64,000 bases of DNA from NCBI GenBank assembly GCA_003168265.1, contig PMSV01000023.1, positions 62,001-126,000 on the forward strand, given 5' to 3'. The notes beneath the pieces are model-generated. The model was not told the DNA's origin and ran no database searches. It saw only the letters and a list, made by a program, of their open reading frames with translations. This stretch comes from Chitinophagaceae bacterium. GTDB lineage: Bacteria; Bacteroidota; Bacteroidia; Chitinophagales; Chitinophagaceae. Position numbers and translations under genes: made by a program. Below, one piece after another: positions 57,243-64,000 of the stretch; within the stretch, counting starts at the first letter, position 1; the number at the start of each line of letters is the position of its first letter.

Positions 57243-57426
57243 AATCACAAAAAATTTGAAATTTATTCTAAATTTATTCAGCAGGATTAAAACGATCATT
57301 TTTTTTGAAAGAAATCGCATTAAGTCATTATAGATTACTTCTGGAACCGGTTTAAACAGTTAATAAGCTGGCAATGATTTTAATTCTTAAATTACGACCA
57401 CACACATAGACAATATACCGGCGTGG

Positions 57427-57819
57427 GTGTGCGTAGTAGTAGGTATTCTGGCATTATTGAACATAGCTTATGGGGTTATGGGTTATTTTAGTATGGATTT
57501 TCTTTTTCACTCTGGGACCGGGATTGATTTGACAAATCCCTTAATTAAAAATGCAAGTTTTGAATTTGCAGCGAGAGATTTGGCAATTGGTTTAGCGTTG
57601 GGTTTTGTAACGATTATTAAGGGAGCTCCCGAAGCTTTGGTAATTTTAACTATTACAAGAGCTTTGATAGAAATTCAAACGATCATCATTTCAATGGCTC
57701 ATGATAACATCAATGGGATGTTGCTTGTTCCTATTGCATTCTTAGTAGTTGAAATAATAATAATAAAAACCTTGATAGGAGTAATTAAAAAAGAAGAAGC
57801 ACAGCAAGTGGGTAAGTAA
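57427..57819 (+). CDS. Small four-helix membrane protein
   Basis: 130 residues from a GTG; the frame is open 13 codons further left without an ATG, so the N-terminus is uncertain. Four hydrophobic segments (about 1-20, 45-65, 68-88 and 98-118). Motifs such as FAARDLAIGLALGFVTIIKG and ALIEIQTIIISMAHD recall small DUF4267-like membrane proteins. Function unknown. It follows the terminator at 57206-57242 and is transcribed alone. Confidence 0.6.
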   Translation: MCVVVGILALLNIAYGVMGYFSMDFLFHSGTGIDLTNPLIKNASFEFAARDLAIGLALGFVTIIKGAPEALVILTITRALIEIQTIIISMAHDNINGMLLVPIAFLVVEIIIIKTLIGVIKKEEAQQVGK

Positions 57820-58050
57820 CGATAAATTTGATTCGGGCCATCAAAGGAAAAATACCAAATTATACTATAAACCCAGCATAGAGGGTCAATGCAAGCGAAT
57901 ATTGACTTCAATTACGAGAATCTATTGTCCCTATTTTTTGGGTTGTAATTTGATTGCTTACGCATTTTGGGCATAATACTACGTCAGACATGGTAATTTG
58001 TTTTCAACTTCATCTTTTCCCAGACCTCGCACAGAACACGCACATTTTAC

Positions 58051-58284
58051 TCACCCATTTTGATTCAGTATGCATACAGTTCTGGAAGGAGGGTGGCCAT
58101 GAATAACAAAATAAGTTTCAGTTTTAGGAACTGTCTTCGTTTCCATTTCTTGAGTATGACCGGTTCCATGACAGTATGTGCAATTCTCTTGTAGGTTTAA
58201 TCTTCCAGTGCTGCCTGAAATTATATTTGGATTGGCTTCTGTTGAAGTTGTCTTATTATAATTCTTTTGATTTCCTTTTATCAC
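58051..58284 (-). CDS. Small protein with a CxxCxGxG motif
   Basis: 77 residues from GTG 58284; the frame is open about 15 codons further upstream. The middle has NCTYCHGTGH, a DnaJ-type zinc-finger repeat or a similar metal-binding knuckle, followed by TVPKTETYFVIHGHPPS. Only one complete CxxC is visible, so a full zinc site would need a partner. It lies 54 bp downstream of the next gene on the same strand and may be the third gene of that unit. Moderate to low confidence that it is translated. Confidence 0.4.
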   Translation of the reverse strand: MIKGNQKNYNKTTSTEANPNIISGSTGRLNLQENCTYCHGTGHTQEMETKTVPKTETYFVIHGHPPSRTVCILNQNG

Positions 58285-58338
58285 TCTTTGCTTGCAATGG
58301 AAATTTGATGTTAAGTGTCTCTACGAACCTCTTGTTTG

Positions 58339-58710
58339 CTAAATTATTATTGGGGGGATGTCCTGGTAATATGGTGGCGAGGAAGAATTAACTGTTTGAA
58401 TTATCGGTGCAACCTGCTGAGGTGGATAATATTTTCCACCAATTGAAATGTAGAAATGTTGATTTGGGCTGAAATTGAGGAAGTAATAGAATCCGTCTGA
58501 ACCTGTTAAAACTGAAGATACACTTTGCCATGAATGATTGGTAGTATTAAAGATTACCAAATCTACCCTAACATTGGCGGCTGGCTGATTTCCCAAGTTT
58601 GTATGGTGGAAAACCTGACCTCTTAGGTTTGTGGCATAACAATCTATATTAAATAAAATCAATAAAATGATGATTATTGAAAATTGCAAAAATGACGGTT
58701 TATTTTTCAT
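58339..58710 (-). CDS. Small secreted protein with carboxypeptidase-regulatory-like fold
   Basis: 123 residues. Signal peptide with a long hydrophobic core (FSIIIILLILFNIDCYAT). The mature part resembles a CNA-B/carboxypeptidase-regulatory-like sandwich: LRGQVFHHTNLGNQPAANVRV, then VLTGSDGFYYFLNFSPNQHFYISIGG. The tail is Pro/Tyr-rich (SSSPPYYQDIPPI). Likely periplasmic or surface. It is 18 bp downstream of the membrane-protein gene, so cotranscribed with it. Confidence 0.6.
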   Translation of the reverse strand: MKNKPSFLQFSIIIILLILFNIDCYATNLRGQVFHHTNLGNQPAANVRVDLVIFNTTNHSWQSVSSVLTGSDGFYYFLNFSPNQHFYISIGGKYYPPQQVAPIIQTVNSSSPPYYQDIPPIII

Positions 58711-58728
58711 AAGTGTTGCATTTTTTTG

Positions 58729-59460
58729 TTATTTGGGATCATTTGGCAAGTCGGACCTAGTAATTCCTTTCTTTCCTTGCAAAGCTTTGGGCGAGTTGAC
58801 AGTGTAACTATAAGGTGCAAGAGAAAGAGGTACATAGTACAGAGTCTTAACACCCAAATTAATGGTTTTATAAAGACTATCTTTTTGATTTTTATCTATG
58901 TGAATTTGCATACCGGCACTAAAGCTGTCGATATTCAAAGTGTAATTATTCCCGTTTGATTGTAAAACAGCATCATCAATGTAGCAGGAAATAATGTGAG
59001 TGCTTGGATCCAGATCAAGCGCTGGAGGAAAAGAATGGAATCGGTTATCATTCAAAAAACTCGAATAGACTTCACTCTTAATTTCGTGAAGACTGTCTGT
59101 CATCAACCTTATACTATAGCTTAATTTCCAGGGCTCCTTATCCAATAAGCTGTCTAACTCATAGGTAATTTTCGCTATCTTTTGATTTGCTATTTGAGTC
59201 TGGTCAATGGATTTCATTATGGGAATGGATGCAGAAATGCATGCTAATAGCAATATAAAGTATAGGGCAACAGAGCCTTGCGTTGTAATTTTAAATCCTT
59301 GAAATGTGCCTTCTGCCTGAAAATCGGATGGCTTTTGCCCCCTTCTTCGTTTGTAGATCCATAGTACTATAGGTAATGGCAAATATAGTAACGCTACAAA
59401 TAAACCAATTTGCAAAATGACTGGAAAGAATAGGGAAATATCAAGTAATGAGGTCGACAT
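58729..59460 (-). CDS. Hypothetical membrane-anchored protein
   Basis: 243 residues. Two membrane helices (about 12-34 and 65-85) with a basic loop between them (IYKRRRGQKPSD). The remaining ~155 residues are expected outside the cytoplasm: a coiled-coil-like stretch (QKIAKITYELDSLL), then a beta domain (STHIISCYIDDAVLQSNGNNYTLNID). No family recognised. First gene of a minus-strand unit with the small secreted protein and perhaps the CxxCxGxG protein. Confidence 0.6.
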   Translation of the reverse strand: MSTSLLDISLFFPVILQIGLFVALLYLPLPIVLWIYKRRRGQKPSDFQAEGTFQGFKITTQGSVALYFILLLACISASIPIMKSIDQTQIANQKIAKITYELDSLLDKEPWKLSYSIRLMTDSLHEIKSEVYSSFLNDNRFHSFPPALDLDPSTHIISCYIDDAVLQSNGNNYTLNIDSFSAGMQIHIDKNQKDSLYKTINLGVKTLYYVPLSLAPYSYTVNSPKALQGKKGITRSDLPNDPK

Positions 59461-59857
59461 ATGTTCAAATATTAAATTAAATCATAAAACATTTAGCCTC
59501 TTTCATACAATGTTTCATTCGCAATTTGCCTTTTTTATATGGAGACGGCTTAAAGTCAATTTCAACCTTCAATGTTACTTACGAGATTCACTTTGATTGA
59601 ATACATCATTTTCGGCATACATCAATCTCATTTCAGAAGGTCAGTGGATGGTCATAACTTTTAGATCTCTTGTTTCTTAACCTTAAGTGTAAATCTTAAA
59701 ATTTCACGCAATTTCAAACTTATTGAATTAGCAGTTACTAAGGTAATTGGGATATTGGAAAAAAGATCAATTTGGGTTTTTACTGTCAATTTACCAATAC
59801 CCCTTTAAGGGTATTGGTAATTAGAATTAATTAGGATACCTTTCTAAATTTGCTTTC
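59461..59857. other. Intergenic region with a perfect hairpin
   Basis: About 400 bp between two minus-strand genes. Besides the inverted repeat at 59791-59820 (listed separately) I see no gene or repeat. It should hold the promoter of the membrane-protein operon. Confidence 0.4.
59791..59820. repeat. Perfect 12-bp inverted repeat
   Basis: TTACCAATACCC and GGGTATTGGTAA flank a 6-nt loop (CTTTAA). It lies about 38 bp after the stop of the 676-residue unknown gene. There is no T-run on the minus strand after it, so it is not a classical intrinsic terminator. It could stabilise the 3' end of that mRNA or be a binding site. Confidence 0.6.
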
Positions 59858-61888
59858 TTATAGATTGTTGTGCTTGCTCGGTAATAGGGTGAAAGATAAC
59901 GGCTTGCATTCCCTATATGCCTTTTGAAGCGGCAGGTATTTGTCAGTGTCGAACCGGTTAAAGTTTAGAATTTCTTTGATAATCGTGGCGTATACAAATT
60001 CAGGGGAGGTGAGGTGATGGATATAATAATTTATCGAATTGTAATTGGCCACAGTGTCTTGAAGGTTGAGCTGGACGACTGGTCCATATTTGTATTTTTC
60101 CTTATAAAAAAGGTTTCCAATTTCTGCGATAAGGGCGCTATATGAAGACAATAGCTGTTGAATGGAACTGTTGAAGTCCAAATCGAAGTCTGTGATGTCT
60201 TCAAACTGATAGCAGTTAAGCATCCGTATGGCAAATCCTTCTTCGAAGATGCTAATCAATCGAAGTAATCTTTCCTCAAACGCCCTTACGGCGACGGCCT
60301 CCTGTTCGATGTCTGCATCGGAGAGTGGGTGGTCCATTCTTACATAACCGTCCCATGCCTGCTTCTCTTTGGCAATCATCTTTATCAGTTCTTCGATAAA
60401 TATTTTGAAATCCAGGAAATAATTAAAGAGTATAATGTCCTGAATGCCGTTGTTGTAATTTGAAAAGATTTTGAGCACTTTTGACCTGATCTGTCGGGAG
60501 ACTTTTAATTCTTTAAGTTGGCCATTCGCGTCGATGGCTTCTTTGGTTGTTACCGAGAGCCTTTCCAGGAATTGGTCCAAATGCAGGACTTCCCTGCGAT
60601 GTTCCCCTTCTTCAGTATCTCTTTCAAAAATTACCTTTGTTTTAATTTTTCGGACATGATCGAAAATATTTTCATCAGAATTGTTTTGCCCGTTTTTCAA
60701 AATATACCTGATCAGGCGGAGGTTATTAGATGCAAATTGTTTTTCCCAACTGAACTGGTAATCGCTTTTGCCTATGATCATGGAACGTATCTTTTCTTCA
60801 AAATGGTTTTGATTTAGAGAACTAAAGATCAAGGTTTCTAGCATGGGCAAATGGCCTGGTTTCACCTGGCATTCAATGCGGGTATTGAGCACCGGTTCGG
60901 AGGCCATGAATCTTTTGACAAAGGAATTGTTTTCAGGCAAATCCGCCAGATCGGCGTGTAACCCGATATGGCTTTGAGAGTCCGCAAAGATATTGGCCTG
61001 CCCCAATTTAGCCTTATCCCGCTGTTCTAATAGTCCATTGCATAGGGAGTTTTCTTTGATCTGAAAAGCCAGTTTTTCAGGCAGATCATCCACTTTTGAT
61101 TTCCTTATTGTCGTTAAAAGCTCCGAGATCAGGCCTGTATCTGAAGCGAATAACATCAGCGAGATTTCAAACCAGGAAAAGGATTGGAGAATCAAGAATT
61201 GGATCGCTTTTCCTTCTACGACAAGATGGTCTTGTTTGTCCGGAGACTTTGCTATTTCGACAGTTTTCTTTTTTTCGTTGATTTCACGAACTTTATCTCT
61301 GATGAAATCGTTGGTGGATTTCAGGTAAATACTTCCATTTCCGATGAGAAACCCATTGTTGAGCTTGAGGTTACAAACGGCGAGAAAATAAGGTCTGGAC
61401 TCAGGTTTTTTCCCAACATGGCTGGAGAAAAAATCTGTGAGTTCTTCTGTAGTATTCAGGCTCAGCCCTGTAAAAGACTGAAAGGAATGGGGAGAAAAGC
61501 TTTCAGTGATGTTTCGCGTTTTCTTTTGGCCTAGAGTTTGAGAGGTTTTCTTTACATTTTTTTGCCCTAATTGGGGCTCGAATAGCCTTTGGGCGAATTT
61601 GAGGTTATCGATGAGAGAAATATAGGCAATATCATAATTGCCAAAAATGTAGTACCGCAATGGATTGTAGAGGAGCTTAACTTTCCGACCATTATTGTTA
61701 GTTATTGTTCCGTATTCTTCATTGTGGGTGTTGTAGTACTTTAAAGATTCTCTCCGATATTTTTCAAAATAATTTTTTTTTACACTTTTATCAAAGTAGT
61801 CTTCTTGCTTTTGGGGCATGGTTGCAAGCACTATCTGCACAGAGTATTGACTTTGCTCTTCGTGCAGCATTTCATATGGGGGTTTCAT
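59858..61888 (-). CDS. Large protein of unknown function, possible tandem ferredoxin-like domains
   Basis: 676 residues from ATG 61888. No signal peptide or membrane helix, so cytoplasmic. I do not recognise it. The first ~400 residues show three similar strand-like segments: IFGNYDIAYISLIDNL (about 81-96), SFSWFEISLMLFASDTG (about 236-252) and MIIGKSDYQFSWE (about 370-382). The last is preceded by a strand and helix (RIECQVKPGHLPMLETLIFS). This recalls the G-x-Y-D strand of ferredoxin-like (AsnC/EthD) domains, suggesting repeats. The second half is helical (about 480-640). Neighbours are decayed fragments and an XRE/ImmA pair, an accessory setting. Confidence 0.6.
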   Translation of the reverse strand: MKPPYEMLHEEQSQYSVQIVLATMPQKQEDYFDKSVKKNYFEKYRRESLKYYNTHNEEYGTITNNNGRKVKLLYNPLRYYIFGNYDIAYISLIDNLKFAQRLFEPQLGQKNVKKTSQTLGQKKTRNITESFSPHSFQSFTGLSLNTTEELTDFFSSHVGKKPESRPYFLAVCNLKLNNGFLIGNGSIYLKSTNDFIRDKVREINEKKKTVEIAKSPDKQDHLVVEGKAIQFLILQSFSWFEISLMLFASDTGLISELLTTIRKSKVDDLPEKLAFQIKENSLCNGLLEQRDKAKLGQANIFADSQSHIGLHADLADLPENNSFVKRFMASEPVLNTRIECQVKPGHLPMLETLIFSSLNQNHFEEKIRSMIIGKSDYQFSWEKQFASNNLRLIRYILKNGQNNSDENIFDHVRKIKTKVIFERDTEEGEHRREVLHLDQFLERLSVTTKEAIDANGQLKELKVSRQIRSKVLKIFSNYNNGIQDIILFNYFLDFKIFIEELIKMIAKEKQAWDGYVRMDHPLSDADIEQEAVAVRAFEERLLRLISIFEEGFAIRMLNCYQFEDITDFDLDFNSSIQQLLSSYSALIAEIGNLFYKEKYKYGPVVQLNLQDTVANYNSINYYIHHLTSPEFVYATIIKEILNFNRFDTDKYLPLQKAYRECKPLSFTLLPSKHNNL

Positions 61889-62425
61889 CAAGTAGGGGGT
61901 CTTGTATGGGTTTGGTTACAAATGAGGAAGTTAATGAAATTAATATATTTAAAAGGGGTGTTTTTCACGTATTTTAATCTGCATAAATGATTTTATATCA
62001 AACAATTGCAAGTTTTAGGGAAGTGGTATCGAGAGGAGGTGATAGGGTTAACTAGGATACTTGGGTACGTTTGAGTGCTTGCAATATCGGAATTGAGGAC
62101 GTTCAGGTTTTATTATGCTTAATTCAATATTTTGAGATTATTTGTGAATTCCTTCAGAGTATTTTGTCTTAAAGCATTAATTGGGAGCGGCAAACTGGAT
62201 TAGTAAATGTTGGATATTTGCGAAGATGGAAAATCGTGAAATGAAATATTCTTATAGTATTGCAGCTTATATTTATGGAGGGATATGTCAATTTCCGGAA
62301 TGGCCATTTTCATGGCCATTTTTTGCTGCTGGTACCAGAATTTATTCCGGTCTCCGTTTTTGGTTACGAGGAGAAAGATCATATTCATGGCGAGGATTAG
62401 GTCGAAAACGACTTATCATAAATGC
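61889..62425. other. Non-coding, degenerate region
   Basis: About 540 bp with only short frames. A tandem 12-bp repeat (ATGGCCATTTT, 62300-62310 and 62312-62322) is present. A 62-codon minus-strand frame at 62200-62388 has no recognised family. I see no functional gene. Confidence 0.4.
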
Positions 62426-62593
62426 ATGGAGGTGTTGGTGAAGAAAGGGGTGATGCTCATTGGGAATTTGGGGAAAGACCCGGATATACAGCATCTGGAA
62501 GGAAATATTGCGGTGGCAAAATTTTCACTGGCGACTACGGAGACTTTCAAAGACAGGGCGGGGAAGTTGGGTGTGGGTGGGGGCATGATGTAG
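62426..62593 (+). pseudogene. ssb: N-terminal remnant of single-stranded DNA-binding protein
   Basis: The 55-codon frame starts like a normal SSB: VMLIGNLGKDPDIQHLEGN and IAVAKFSLATTETFKD. It then departs into GVGGGMM and a stop. Full SSBs are about 110-170 residues and continue with the OB-fold strands TEWHNIV, which do not appear downstream in any frame. About one third of the OB-fold is present, so it is not functional. SSB fragments of this kind often mark former plasmid, phage or ICE cargo. Confidence 0.75.
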
Positions 62594-62843
62594 GATGAAG
62601 GAAACTATTCACCTTGATGAAGGGTTGAGGCACATGGTCAGTATACCTATGAGAACAATACCGCTCCAGAGCTAACCAGTACCCATTTTTTTACCCAAAA
62701 TCTGGGTGCCATCATAAAATATGTCAGTACGAATGAGTGGCAAAAGAAATTTAGGACCAATTACCAGAAATAAAGAGGGAGGCCGATTGGGCAAAATATC
62801 TGTTTATTTAGAGTGGATGCTTATTGCTAAGGAATTGTAAAAA

Positions 62844-63020
62844 CGCCACGGACTAGTTCAATTGTCCGGGTACAATTTACTGAATACGGCTTCCTCGGTT
62901 ACCCAAACCCAAACAGTTTCCGCTATCACGGCTAGCCAGACCAATATTATTTCCAGGTATATATTGATCAGTTTCATTTATCATTTGTGGGATTTTAAAT
63001 GGTGGAATGAAATTAATTGA
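62844..63020 (+). pseudogene. C-terminal remnant of an outer-membrane beta-barrel protein
   Basis: A 58-codon frame without a start codon reads QLSGYNLLNTASSVTQTQTV, then ITASQTNIISRYILISFIYHL, before a stop at 63018. The pattern NLLN...ISRY...L.SF.Y.L is the last two barrel strands of the OMP_b-brl_3 family, common in Bacteroidota. The rest of the gene is absent. Another protein-like scrap (TQNLGAIIKYVSTNEWQKKF, about 62635-62773) lies just before it and is not recognised. Confidence 0.55.
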
Positions 63021-63116
63021 AAAAAATTTGACACGTTCCTATCGACCGGCGTTTTGTGAATATTCCAGAAGCATTGCGGACCAGCTAAGTGATGAGTTTA
63101 GGATGTATTTTCAGAA

Positions 63117-63662
63117 TCAAGGCCTAAATAGAGAAGCGTTAGCAATCCGATATGTCATCGCTTGAATGCTTACATCAAATACTTTGGCCAACGCGCTTAT
63201 AAAATCTGCCTCTGCTAGGTCATTATAATCTTTCCTTGCTAATTCGGCCTGAAGAAATTCTTTTGGCATTAGTAAAGCAGCTGCGAACATATTGGCATCC
63301 TGTTCTTGTTTAATTTCATGGGCTGTGTAATTCTTTTCAGAGCGGAATTTGACTATGAAATCCTTATCTATAAAAATTTCCGATTTGGATTGATGATGGA
63401 AGAGAAAATGCCCCAGTTCGTGCGCAAGGGTAAAACGCTGCCGGGTCTTGCTGTTCTTGGGATTGAAGCCAATCGAACCCTTATCATTCTCTATGACAAG
63501 AATCCCAGAAACGTCATCGCTCAGATCGTAGCTCCTGACATTCAACCCCATTTTAACTATAATATCCTTCACCGGAACGGGCGGTTTTCGAATATGGTAT
63601 TTTCGTAAAATCTCATTTGCCTTTTGCTCGATTCTTTGCAGGTATCGATTTTCGGGATACAT
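63117..63662 (-). CDS. ImmA/IrrE-type metallopeptidase
   Basis: 181 residues. Zinc-peptidase motif LAHELGHFLFHH (HELGH at 81-85) with the third ligand in IKQEQDANMFAAALLMP (Glu120). The start VPVKDIIVKMGLNV and the C-terminal helix DVSIQAMTYRIANAS are typical of the family. Such proteases cleave a partner XRE repressor to relieve repression. The start overlaps the end of the upstream XRE gene by 50 bp, which fits that partnership. Often found in mobile elements, toxin-antitoxin-like loci and stress responses. Confidence 0.92.
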   Translation of the reverse strand: MYPENRYLQRIEQKANEILRKYHIRKPPVPVKDIIVKMGLNVRSYDLSDDVSGILVIENDKGSIGFNPKNSKTRQRFTLAHELGHFLFHHQSKSEIFIDKDFIVKFRSEKNYTAHEIKQEQDANMFAAALLMPKEFLQAELARKDYNDLAEADFISALAKVFDVSIQAMTYRIANASLFRP

Positions 63663-64000
63663 CGGCAGGAAAATTATTAGATGAATATAATATAAAGTCC
63701 TTGATTTTTTCCATTGCTTGGGAGTTCTTCGACACTTCGGTATTGGAAATCTTCTTTTCGATTCTTGAGCTTAATTCCGATTTTACGAGCTCTATAGAGG
63801 GGATCAACTCCTGAATCGGCGTCTTCAGATAATCAGCCAATTCGATCAAAGTGTGAAGCTGTATTTTCTGCCTTCCTGTTTCAATATTTGAGATAGAAAT
63901 TCGGGTAAAACCTACATGGGTTGCGAGGGTCTCCTGCTTGATCTTTTGCTCTACCCTTATCGCCCGGATTTTTTTACCCAGTTTGGAATAAAACTCATTT
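63613..64000 (-). CDS. XRE-family transcriptional regulator (partial)
   Basis: The gene runs off the right edge. The frame is open from 63999 to TGA at 63613-63615, giving 128 residues without the start. The HTH lies in IRAIRVEQKIKQETLATHVG and FTRISISNIETGRQKIQLHT, the classic HTH_3 pattern, followed by LADYLKTPIQELIPS. A charged C-terminal half (about 60-128) is the likely protease-sensitive region. Only 79 codons of this frame follow its first internal start codon, but homology clearly extends to the edge. It should repress its own operon and be cleaved by the ImmA protease encoded downstream with a 50-bp overlap. Confidence 0.9.
   Translation of the reverse strand, partial: NEFYSKLGKKIRAIRVEQKIKQETLATHVGFTRISISNIETGRQKIQLHTLIELADYLKTPIQELIPSIELVKSELSSRIEKKISNTEVSKNSQAMEKIKDFILYSSNNFPADVSRKSIPAKNRAKGK

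Noticed and set aside
1-64000. tRNA, rRNA or integrase-flanked island
   Set aside because: No tRNA-like T-arm with a matching acceptor stem, no rRNA segment and no integrase was found. An island at 59.8-64 kb remains only an inference from fragments.

Overview
The window looks like a chromosomal segment of a Bacteroidota bacterium, most likely a Chitinophagaceae-type soil or plant-associated glycan degrader. The evidence is two SusC/SusD outer-membrane glycan-uptake pairs, many lipoproteins, a promoter of the Bacteroidota type (TAnnTTTG) and several start sites without Shine-Dalgarno sequences. I saw no rRNA, tRNA or CRISPR array.

Layout. 1-830: the 3' end of an S9-type peptidase gene, then gene remnants, including the C-terminus of a nitrilase. 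934-6689: a tight L-rhamnose operon (RhaT transporter, aldolase-dehydrogenase fusion, isomerase, kinase) that converts L-rhamnose to DHAP and lactate. 6723-7410: a HEPN/nucleotidyltransferase pair. 7611-15926: housekeeping and stress-type genes (cupin, DUF1761, prolyl oligopeptidase, VOC protein, FtsX-type permease, slipin, PRC-barrel). 15916-17538: an AbiEi-like/Fic fusion with an array of four regularly spaced 17-bp repeats just upstream. 17593-19331: a gene graveyard (TnpB relic, subtilase tail, TonB-receptor tail) around one intact TonB-like gene.

19335-28553 (minus strand): a secreted clan GH-A hydrolase with a discoidin-like insertion, a GT-C-like membrane protein, a truncated hydrolase, and a SusC/SusD pair ended by an intrinsic terminator. 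28993-29871 is an AraC regulator, divergent from the main polysaccharide utilisation locus (PUL). 30106-43738: SusC, SusD, a TIG-domain surface lipoprotein, an internal terminator, GH26 mannanase, a GH51-like lipoprotein, a sodium-solute symporter, a GH130 phosphorylase and a cellobiose-2-epimerase-type enzyme. Together these are the beta-mannan route: endo-cleavage outside the cytoplasm, uptake of mannobiose, epimerisation to mannosylglucose, and phosphorolysis to mannose-1-phosphate and glucose.

43998-64000: accessory content. It holds an NTF2-like lipoprotein, a decayed SGNH hydrolase, a very large S53 peptidase homologue with about 760 unexplained C-terminal residues, orphan lipoproteins, a kelch protein divergent from a 7TM histidine kinase/LuxR regulator pair, a three-gene unknown operon, a 676-residue protein I do not recognise, fragments of an SSB and an outer-membrane barrel, and an XRE/ImmA pair that runs off the right edge.

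The best candidates for something undescribed are the AbiEi-Fic fusion with its phased repeats, the 676-residue unknown protein, and the oversized S53 protein.
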